64,000 nt of DNA from Salsuginibacillus halophilus (lineage in GTDB: Bacteria > Bacillota > Bacilli > Bacillales > Marinococcaceae), in the NCBI RefSeq assembly GCF_003014715.1, contig NZ_PYAV01000001.1:186001-250000 (forward strand). The letters run 5' to 3'. Made by a program: the position numbers and the translations under genes. This document shows positions 45,004 to 51,789 of this stretch, one piece after another. The notes under the pieces were generated by a model. The model was not told the origin of the DNA, did no database searches, and saw only the letters and a list, made by a program, of their open reading frames with translations. Position 1 is the first letter of the stretch; each line of letters begins with the position of its first letter.

Positions 45004-45881
45004 ACGCGGGGGCTTAGTTCCCCGCGTTTTTGCATATGAAAAAGCTCAGCTGCAGCAGGGTGTTTCTCTTTATGTTGGCATGTGGCAATATAAAACGTCC
45101 GTCGTTCTGGAAGAAAGCCGCACAGAGAAATATTGCGATCTTGATTATCGTAATAAGCGGTTTCGGATACAAATGTAGCACCGACGCCAGCTTCAACAAA
45201 TGAAATCGCAGCTTCAGTTGAGGGGACAACTGCGACGGTGTGAAGCTCATTTACACTCCCACCCCATGCGTTAAGGCCCCGGCTTGCTGCCTTCATAGTC
45301 CCTGATTTTTCATCCCTTCGAACAAATGGCAAGGTTTTAAGCGTTTCAAAATTAAAAGGCTCTTGTGTAGTAGTGTCAGGTGGGGCAATACAAGCCACCC
45401 GCTCATGCCAGATGGGTGAGATATGAAGCACTTCTGATTCCGGTCGCCAGCCGAGCACAGCAACATCCAGCTCTCCCTCTAAAAGTTGATCAACCATTTG
45501 CTCGCTGCTGCCCACCTCGATCCGAAGTTGAAGCTGTGGGTGATTGTCCTGCAGTTCACGGCAGACACGCGGGAGTAGATATGTTCCTGGAATCGAGCTT
45601 GCTCCGAGACGAAACGGAGTGCGCCACTTGTCTGATGGGTGCAGGTGTTCTGTTAAAGTGTACCAATGCTCTAGGATCGATTTAGCATCGGTAAGCGCTC
45701 GTTTGCCTTCTGTTGTTAATTGAAAACTTTGGCGCTGAAACAATTTCGTTCCAAGATCTTTTTCAAGCGCTTGGATCTGCTTTGTAGCTGCAGGCTGGGT
45801 AAGACCGAGCATATTTGCAGCTTTTGATAAGCTTTGTTCTTCAGCGGCTGTAACAAAAGTCTGGAGTCGTTTAATATTCAA
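44976..45881 (-). CDS. LysR-family regulator divergent from the PhnDEC-like transporter
   Basis: A 301-aa protein with N-terminal winged helix-turn-helix NIKRLQTFVTAAEEQSLSKAANMLGLTQPAATKQIQALEKDLG (residues 2-44) and a periplasmic-binding-like effector domain (about residues 90-290). It is transcribed away from the transporter operon and shares its promoter region, so it very likely controls that operon. Given the locus, the signal may be a selenium or sulfur oxyanion or a derived metabolite. TTG 45881 is the start. It overlaps the convergent glycosyltransferase gene by 28 bases. Confidence 0.88.
   Translation of the reverse strand: MNIKRLQTFVTAAEEQSLSKAANMLGLTQPAATKQIQALEKDLGTKLFQRQSFQLTTEGKRALTDAKSILEHWYTLTEHLHPSDKWRTPFRLGASSIPGTYLLPRVCRELQDNHPQLQLRIEVGSSEQMVDQLLEGELDVAVLGWRPESEVLHISPIWHERVACIAPPDTTTQEPFNFETLKTLPFVRRDEKSGTMKAASRGLNAWGGSVNELHTVAVVPSTEAAISFVEAGVGATFVSETAYYDNQDRNISLCGFLPERRTFYIATCQHKEKHPAAAELFHMQKRGELSPRVQLFRHNFS
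45003..45033. terminator. Terminator hairpin between the glycosyltransferase and LysR genes
   Basis: AACGCGGGG / CCCCGCGTT followed by TTTTT. It overlaps the end of the convergent LysR coding sequence. Confidence 0.75.
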
Positions 45882-45949
45882 AGATAAATCCCTCCCGGGC
45901 GGATTTCTTTACATTAGGTATAGGCCGTGATACTGTATAAAACTGAAAT

Positions 45950-45966
45950 TATAACTTTATGTTATA
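45950..45966. promoter_or_regulatory. Candidate LysR operator in the divergent promoter
   Basis: TATAAC-TTTAT-GTTATA is a perfect dyad in the 125-base AT-rich gap between the LysR gene and the transporter operon. It contains the T-N11-A spacing of LysR-type sites. Half-sites GTTAT and ATAAC recur at 45961-45977. Confidence 0.6.
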
Positions 45967-46006
45967 TAAACCATAACTAATATTCATAATTTAAGGTGGT
46001 CTTTTG

Positions 46007-46909
46007 ATGCGTAAAACATTGTTGTTAAGTAGTGCTTTATCTTTTGGCGCCGCTGGTATGCTTACCGGCTGCGGTGAAGGAGAAGGAGACGGCGGCGATG
46101 AAATGGAAGTCGCCGTGATCCCTGCCCAATCTTCTGGTGAAATGGAAGAAGGGTTAAACAGGCTTGAAGATGAACTTGAAAATCATTTAGACCGAGCTGT
46201 AGATGTCGAACATTATCCAGGCTATAACGCCGTTGTAGAAGCTGTGAATCACGGCCATGTTGACCTTGCTTATTTAGGACCGCTCACATATTTAATTGCC
46301 CATGAAGAATCCGGGGCACAAGCTGTTGTCACGCAAAATATTGATGGTGAGCCTTATTACTACTCTTATATTATCACAAATGAAGAGCAGCCTTGGGAAT
46401 CATTAGATGAACTTCTTGATGATAGCGAAGATGTAGCATTTGCATTTGGTAGTATCAGCTCTACTTCTGGTTCATTAATTCCAGGTACTGAATTGCGCGA
46501 GCGTGGTGTATTCGAATCTGAAGACGATCATGCGTTTGAATCTGTTCAATATACAGGCTCACATGATGTAACTGCACAAAGTATAGAGAATATGAACGTT
46601 GATGCCGGAGCAATCGACAGTGCCATTTATCATTCGCTTGTCGATGATGGAGCTGTTGATGATGAACAGATTCGTGTGATTTGGGAATCTGAAGAGCTGT
46701 ATCAATATCCGTGGGTTGTACCTCATGATACAGAGGAAGAAGAGATTGAAAACATTCAAGAAGCTTTCACAGCCATTGAGGATGAAGAAGTTTTATCAAT
46801 TTTCGGCGGAGCATCTTCATTTACAGAGATTGACGATGATCAGTATGAAGATGTGTTAGAAGCTGCGAGGGAATTTGATATGCTTGATCCTGAAGTTATC
46901 GAAGATTAA
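46007..46909 (+). CDS. PhnD-like substrate-binding lipoprotein of an ABC importer
   Basis: The 300-aa lipoprotein has a signal ending in lipobox LTGC (Cys about residue 22), then EMEVAVIPAQSSGEMEEGLN and VDVEHYPGYNAVVEAVNHGH plus VDLAYLGPLTYLIAHEE, the PhnD/PtxB pattern for oxyanion binding. Its sequence is strikingly acidic, typical of exported proteins of halophiles. Relatives bind phosphonate, phosphite or phosphate. In this locus selenium oxyanion uptake is a reasonable alternative. ATG 46007 follows AAGGTGG. Confidence 0.85.
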   Translation: MRKTLLLSSALSFGAAGMLTGCGEGEGDGGDEMEVAVIPAQSSGEMEEGLNRLEDELENHLDRAVDVEHYPGYNAVVEAVNHGHVDLAYLGPLTYLIAHEESGAQAVVTQNIDGEPYYYSYIITNEEQPWESLDELLDDSEDVAFAFGSISSTSGSLIPGTELRERGVFESEDDHAFESVQYTGSHDVTAQSIENMNVDAGAIDSAIYHSLVDDGAVDDEQIRVIWESEELYQYPWVVPHDTEEEEIENIQEAFTAIEDEEVLSIFGGASSFTEIDDDQYEDVLEAAREFDMLDPEVIED

Positions 46910-46930
46910 GAGTAATTACGAGGTGCAGCT

Positions 46931-47695
46931 ATGTGGTATCCGCGACGTTTTATTATTTATGCCGTAATTTTAGTTGTTGCCGTTTGGCTCAGCATGAGAG
47001 TCACGAACTTTGAGCTTACAAATTTAATGAATTTATCAAATGCGGTCGAATTTGTGATCAACAACTTCACACCGGAAGCACACCATTGGGCGAACCTTCC
47101 AGTGTATTTACAAGACAGTGTTGTCACACTCGGCATGGCATTTTTAGGCACGTTTCTGGCATTGGTTTTCGTTTTACCGCTTAGTTTTTTTGCGGCGAGA
47201 AATACAAGCCCTGCTCGTTGGCAGTTTGCATTCAGTCGGTCAGGCTTTACATTTTTACGTGCTGTACCAGAAATTGTATTTGGCATGGTTTTTGTTGTCG
47301 CCCTAGGTCTCGGGCCGTTTGCTGCAGTTTTAGCGATTTTACTGCATAATATCGGAGTGCTTGGTAAGTTAATCTCCGAATTAATTGAAGCTGCAGAAGA
47401 CGGGCCGCAGGAGGCGATGAAAGCAACAGGAGCGACTCGGCGGATTGCACAGCTGTTTGCAATTATTCCGCAAATTTGGCCGAATGTGTTGTCTCATTAT
47501 TTTTACCGTTTTGAAGTCGCGATCCGTACTTCTTTAGTCCTCGGAATTATTGGCGGTGGCGGTATCGGACAGCGCTTATACAATGACTTTAATTCTTACA
47601 ACTATGAAGGTGTTGCTGTTGCGATCGTCGTCATAATGGTGCTTGTACTAGCAGTTGACTTTTTAGGTTCGTTTGTGCGCAAACGTGTGATTTAA
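46931..47695 (+). CDS. PhnE-like permease of the ABC importer
   Basis: A 254-aa membrane protein with about six helices. LPVYLQDSVVTLGMAFLGTFLALVFVLPLSFFAA and the EAA loop ELIEAAEDGPQEAMKATGATR are typical of PhnE. GIIGGGGIGQRLYNDFNSYNYEGVAVAI is the family C-terminal signature. It lies 21 bases after the binding protein gene and 14 bases before the ATPase gene, so all three are one operon. Confidence 0.92.
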   Translation: MWYPRRFIIYAVILVVAVWLSMRVTNFELTNLMNLSNAVEFVINNFTPEAHHWANLPVYLQDSVVTLGMAFLGTFLALVFVLPLSFFAARNTSPARWQFAFSRSGFTFLRAVPEIVFGMVFVVALGLGPFAAVLAILLHNIGVLGKLISELIEAAEDGPQEAMKATGATRRIAQLFAIIPQIWPNVLSHYFYRFEVAIRTSLVLGIIGGGGIGQRLYNDFNSYNYEGVAVAIVVIMVLVLAVDFLGSFVRKRVI

Positions 47696-47709
47696 AGGTA
47701 GGGATAAAC

Positions 47710-48459
47710 ATGATTGAAATGAACAAAGCAACTGTTCAGTATCCAGGAACAGAACAGCCTGCTGTAAACGAATTAAGCTTAACATTTCAGCGGGGAGAGT
47801 TTGTGTGTATCCTCGGCCGCAGCGGAGCAGGAAAGTCAACGTTGATTCGAACGTTTAACGCTCTTCAGCCGCTAACAAGTGGTACGATTTATGTGGATAA
47901 ACAGAGCCTTCATGATATGAGTGAGGAAGAACAGCGGCAGGAGCGTGCTCGAATGGGAATGATTTTTCAACACTTTCACCTTATTCCGCGCTTATCAGTG
48001 CTGCAAAACGTATTAACAGGAGCTTTCGGCCGGAAAAAGCCGATTCATAATTTACTAGGGCGGTTTACGAAAGCGGAAAAGGACTTGGCTTTACAAACCC
48101 TTGAAGCGACCGGGCTCCTTCCGTTTAAAAACCGACGTGTTGAAGCCCTCTCTGGTGGTCAAAAGCAGCGGGTGGCAATCTCAAGAGCATTGATGCAGCA
48201 ACCGGATATTTTTTTAGGTGACGAGCCTGTAGCAAGTCTCGACCCAAGTACCGCAAATGAGGTATTTCAACTTTTAAAACAGCTGCATGAAGAAAACGAC
48301 ACTTTAACGTTTATTAACGTACACGATGTCCATCTTGCCAAAACATTCGGCACAAGGATTATTGGGATGAAAGAAGGTCATGTTGTATTTGACGGGCCGC
48401 CGGAAGAATTGACAGATGACGTGTATCAATTAATATATGCAACAGAACAACAAGTGTAA
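47710..48459 (+). CDS. PhnC-like ATPase of the ABC importer
   Basis: A 249-aa ABC ATPase with Walker A GRSGAGKSTLIRTF (about residue 36), Q-loop MIFQHFHLIPRLSVLQNVL, signature LSGGQKQRVAISRAL and Walker B IFLGDEPVASLDP. FHLIPRLSVLQNVL..AFGRK is typical of PhnC. It completes a PhnD-E-C importer. No C-P lyase or phosphite dehydrogenase genes are nearby. Confidence 0.93.
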   Translation: MIEMNKATVQYPGTEQPAVNELSLTFQRGEFVCILGRSGAGKSTLIRTFNALQPLTSGTIYVDKQSLHDMSEEEQRQERARMGMIFQHFHLIPRLSVLQNVLTGAFGRKKPIHNLLGRFTKAEKDLALQTLEATGLLPFKNRRVEALSGGQKQRVAISRALMQQPDIFLGDEPVASLDPSTANEVFQLLKQLHEENDTLTFINVHDVHLAKTFGTRIIGMKEGHVVFDGPPEELTDDVYQLIYATEQQV

Positions 48460-48603
48460 TTGTGATTCATCAATCAATGAAAACAACGGTGTAGAAAAAT
48501 TGTGGCTGACTTTACTTTGCGGTGAGCATTTGTCCATAAGTGAAGAAATGCGACTTTGATTCGACTTGCTTGTAGCGGTTTGACTTGAAAAATGATTGAT
48601 AAG

Positions 48604-48640
48604 AAAAGGCGGCCCTCAATGCAGGACCGCCTTCTTTTTG
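48604..48640. terminator. Bidirectional terminator between the transporter operon and selD
   Basis: AAGGCGG.CCT / AGG.CCGCCTT with a T-rich tail, located between two convergent genes and adjacent to the selD stop codon. Confidence 0.8.
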
Positions 48641-49693
48641 TTATTGGTTTACAACGATGGATGTTTCTTGGAGTTCGGTTACTTCTCCGATAACGACGGC
48701 GGTTTCTCCTGCGTTTTTCATGTCTTGAATATAAGCTTCCGTTTCTTCTTGTGGAAGGCTAACGAGTAAGCCGCCTGAAGTGATTGCATCTGTAAGCATT
48801 GTTTGCGTTAACTCGCTCACATCACTTGACCAAGTAATAACGTCGTTAAGCCAGGAAAGGTTTGCTTTAGAACCACCGGGTACCATACCTTCTTCAGCAA
48901 GGCGGCGAGCCCCTGGGAGTTCAGGCACCGCACTCGCTGTAAAGCTAAGGGTGACGTTACTTGCTTCTGCCATTTCAAAGCCGTGTCCGAGCAGACCAAA
49001 GCCGGTCACATCTGTTACAGCGGACGGATGATAATCGTGAAGCTTTTCAGCGGCTGTTTTATTTAACGCTGCCATCGTTTCGGTTACAGCTTCAATTTCC
49101 TCTGAAGAAGCTTGATCACGCTTGATCGCAGTCGTTAAAATGCCGGCCCCGATTGGTTTAGTTATGACGAGCTTATCTCCAGGTTGGGCACCGCCATTTT
49201 TAAAGATTCTGTCCGGGTGAACCACCCCTGTCGCTGACAAACCGAGTTTAGGCTCAGCGTCATCGATTGAATGGCCGCCGGCGACAGCTGCACCAGCTTC
49301 TTCCGTTTTCGCAGCCATACCGGCAAGCATCTGCCCAAGCAGTTCTTCAGGCAGCTCTTTAATGGGATACCCAACAATGTTTAAAGCGGTTTTAGGTGTG
49401 CCGCCCATGGCGTAAATATCGCTCAAGGCGTTGGCAGCGGCAATTTCCCCGAATTTATACGGGTCATCAACAATAGGTGTGAAATAATCGACGCTCTGCA
49501 CAATCGCTAAATCGTCAGTTAGTTTATAAACGCCGCCATCATCGGCATGGCTTGTGCCTACGAGTAAATTAGGATCGTGGGATTTTTCTGGTAAAAAGCG
49601 CAAAACTTGCGCCAAGTCCTCAGGACCAATTTTGCATCCTCAGCCGGCTTTTGAAGACAGCTGTGTTAAACGAATTTCTTCACGCTCTTTCAA
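48641..49693 (-). CDS. selD: Selenophosphate synthase SelD, a selenoprotein with in-frame UGA
   Basis: SelD makes selenophosphate from selenide and ATP. The conventional ORF begins only at AQVLRF, but the frame extends upstream through TGA (49640-49642) to TTG 49693, eight bases from AGGAGG. The N-terminus reads KEREEIRLTQLSSKAG-U-GCKIGPEDL, the expected SelD catalytic motif with Sec in place of Cys. A SECIS-like hairpin lies 27 bases after the UGA. The length with Sec is 350 aa, normal for SelD. Downstream blocks include SVDYFTPIVDDPYKFGEIAAANALSDIYAMGG. Confidence 0.93.
49598..49612 (-). promoter_or_regulatory. SECIS-like hairpin in selD mRNA
   Basis: On the coding strand GCGCAA-GTT-TTGCGC forms a six-pair stem with a GUU loop, 27 bases after the selD UGA. 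Bacterial SECIS elements need a small stem with G and U in the apical loop about 16-37 bases downstream. Confidence 0.7.
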
Positions 49694-49809
49694 TCATGCC
49701 ACCTCCTGTTACTTGATACTTCTTAAGTATAATCTCCTGATTTGCGAACCTGCAAATAAAACCTTAAAATAAAGGTGTTCACCTAATAATAATTAAAGGA
49801 GTGAGCGTC

Positions 49810-50064
49810 ATGAGTATTAATGTAACCATCCAGTTTTGCATGCAGTGAAATTATGCACCAAAAGCCGTGAGTTTCACGGATCAACTATTTCAGCAATTTC
49901 GCGGACAAGTTACAAATGTTGACCTGCAGTCAAGTTCCGGTGGAGCGTTTGAAGTCAAAGTTAATGATGAACTTGTATACTCTAAACTGCAAGAAGGTTC
50001 ATTTCCTGATGAAGAAACGCTCATTCAGACAATTAGTGAACAGTGCAGTTTAACAAAAATGTAA
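49810..50064 (+). CDS. SelW-like (Rdx family) selenoprotein, UGA at codon 13
   Basis: Starting at ATG 49810 after AAGGAGTG, the frame reads MSINVTIQFCMQ-U-NYAPKA, then VSFTDQLFQQFRGQVTNVDL and SSSGGAFEVKVNDELVYSKL to TAA 50064 (84 aa). C-x-x-U followed by NY, with a C-terminal SGG-FEV--N----SK, is the thioredoxin-like Rdx family of SelW. TGA 49846-49848 is followed 16 bases later by a perfect SECIS-like hairpin. Standard annotation would miss it or call a 66-aa fragment from 49867. It is divergent from selD and upstream of selA. Its role is probably thiol-selenol redox. Confidence 0.92.
49865..49879 (+). promoter_or_regulatory. SECIS-like hairpin in the SelW-like mRNA
   Basis: CCGTGA-GTT-TCACGG is a six-pair stem with a GUU loop, beginning 17 bases after the UGA. 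It has the same stem length and loop as the hairpin in selD, supporting recognition of both by the same SelB. Confidence 0.8.
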
Positions 50065-50151
50065 CATAAATGTTACTAACAACAGCGTATCCGTTCATGA
50101 ACGCTTGATAAACGCCAGGTTTCTTTTCTGTTGTGTCATTTCTAGCGGTTT

Positions 50152-50183
50152 AAGCACCTGTGGCTATTTGCGAGCAGGTGCTT
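50152..50183 (+). promoter_or_regulatory. Hairpin in the selA leader
   Basis: AAGCACCTG (50152-50160) pairs with CAGGTGCTT (50175-50183). It has no T-run, lies about 50 bases before the selA start and 90 bases after the SelW-like gene. It may be a weak attenuator, an RNA processing site or a control hairpin. E. coli selAB has a SECIS-like control element in its leader, but no equivalence can be shown here. Confidence 0.4.
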
Positions 50184-50231
50184 GATCAATTTGATCAACA
50201 TGAAGACATGAATCAGAAGGGGATATCTGAC

Positions 50232-51617
50232 ATGCATAACGAATGGTTCCGGGCACTTCCATCCATTGATGAGGTGCAAAAACATGAAAACTACGAAGTC
50301 CTTAAAAGTGAAGGGCTGGATGAGGTTCGGTTGACAAACTGGCTTCGTGAAGAAGTTGAGCGTATGCGTAACCATATACGTACAGGCAAGTTCAGTGTTC
50401 AACCTGAAAAACAAGCATTGATTGATGACATACTCCACCGTTTAACAGCGCGTGTATTAACCTGGCAGAAGCCACGCTTAGAACAGGTAATCAATGCTAC
50501 GGGCACGGTGCTTCATACCAACCTCGGCCGAGCAAGGTTGAGTGATGAAGCTGCAGAAGCTGCAAAAGAAGCCGGGCGGCGGTACTCAACAATTGAATAC
50601 AATAAAGAGACAGGCGAGCGCGGTTCACGACAAAAAGTTGTTGAAGACCGGTTAACCACCTTAACTGGTGCAGAAAGTGCGATGGTCGTAAACAACAACG
50701 CTGCAGCAGTTTATTTTGTTTTACAAGCTTTTGCGTCCGGACGCAAAGTCATTGTTTCACGTGGTGAACTTGTTGAAATCGGCGGATCATTTCGGGTTTC
50801 CTCGATCATGGAAGAGAGCGGGGCACAACTCGTTGAAGTCGGCACGACAAATAAAACGCACCTTTACGATTATGAGCGAGCGTTAAATGAAGAAACAGCT
50901 ATGGTGATGAAAGTCCACACAAGCAATTTTTATATGCAGGGGTTCACACAAAGTGTATCTAGTGAAACGATTCAAGAAATGAACGGACGCGAGGACATTT
51001 TACTGTTTGAAGATTTAGGAAGCGGCGTTATGTACGACTTCTCTAAAGAACATATCGGTCAAGAGCCAACAGTACAGCAAGCGGTTAAAAGTGGTGCTGA
51101 TTTAATCACTTTTTCCGGCGACAAGCTGCTTGGCGGCCCGCAGGCCGGTATCATTGCAGGTAAAAAATCACTTATTGATCAGCTAAAAAAACACCAGCTC
51201 GCCCGCGTTCTCCGGGTGGACAAAATGACCTTCGCTGCTCTTGATGAGACATTGAAAGCTTACATAAGCGAGGAGACCGCTAAGGCACTACCGGCTGTCA
51301 GGGATGTTATTGAACCTGCTGATGTCGTTTATGAGCGAGCGCTGTTATTAGCGGACAAACTACAGGCAAAGCATTATAAAACGGAGGTATATCCGGTGAA
51401 ATCACAAGTTGGAGGCGGCACGATGCCGGAAGTTGAGCTTAATAGTTTTGGCGTATGTGTAGCTAAAGAATCAGTAACAGCAGCTGAACTTGAACGTACG
51501 ATTCGTCTTCAATCCGATCCAGCTGTCATTGCTCGAATACAGGACGGCTGGGTTTGTCTCGATTTACGGACGATTGCTCTTGACGAAATTGAAGACGCAG
51601 CTGCTGCTTTCCCGTAG
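50232..51617 (+). CDS. selA: L-seryl-tRNA(Sec) selenium transferase SelA
   Basis: SelA converts Ser-tRNA-Sec to Sec-tRNA-Sec using selenophosphate and PLP. The start MHNEWFRALPSIDEVQ aligns with the usual SelA N-terminus and is nine bases from AAGGGG. VINATGTVLHTNLGRARLSDEA and EYNKETGERGSRQKVVEDRL are strongly conserved. The PLP lysine lies in ITFSGDKLLGGPQAGIIAGKK. At 461 aa it is full length. It completes the Sec pathway with tRNA-Sec, selB and selD. Confidence 0.97.
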   Translation: MHNEWFRALPSIDEVQKHENYEVLKSEGLDEVRLTNWLREEVERMRNHIRTGKFSVQPEKQALIDDILHRLTARVLTWQKPRLEQVINATGTVLHTNLGRARLSDEAAEAAKEAGRRYSTIEYNKETGERGSRQKVVEDRLTTLTGAESAMVVNNNAAAVYFVLQAFASGRKVIVSRGELVEIGGSFRVSSIMEESGAQLVEVGTTNKTHLYDYERALNEETAMVMKVHTSNFYMQGFTQSVSSETIQEMNGREDILLFEDLGSGVMYDFSKEHIGQEPTVQQAVKSGADLITFSGDKLLGGPQAGIIAGKKSLIDQLKKHQLARVLRVDKMTFAALDETLKAYISEETAKALPAVRDVIEPADVVYERALLLADKLQAKHYKTEVYPVKSQVGGGTMPEVELNSFGVCVAKESVTAAELERTIRLQSDPAVIARIQDGWVCLDLRTIALDEIEDAAAAFP

Positions 51618-51789
51618 GCAAGGGTTGTACGGAAAAATTTGCAGAACCATTTATATTTTTTGAAAGATTTGCTATTCTATAAGAGACGTAGCTCGGTTCA
51701 GTTGTTGGTGTAACAGTTTCGTTTGAAAGCGATATCGTCGACAAAATTTCCGGGTTGTTATATGATAGTACTAAAGGGAGGGAATACAT

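Noticed and set aside
46007-48459. Firm assignment of the importer as phosphonate uptake (phnDEC)
   Set aside because: The fold family fits, but no phosphonate or phosphite metabolism gene is nearby and the surroundings are selenium genes, so substrate is left open.
48641-49693. selD as a truncated gene starting at the AQVLRF region
   Set aside because: The upstream frame has a good ribosome site, the correct SelD N-terminus, TGA exactly at the catalytic Sec/Cys site and a SECIS-like hairpin, and the genome region encodes the Sec machinery.
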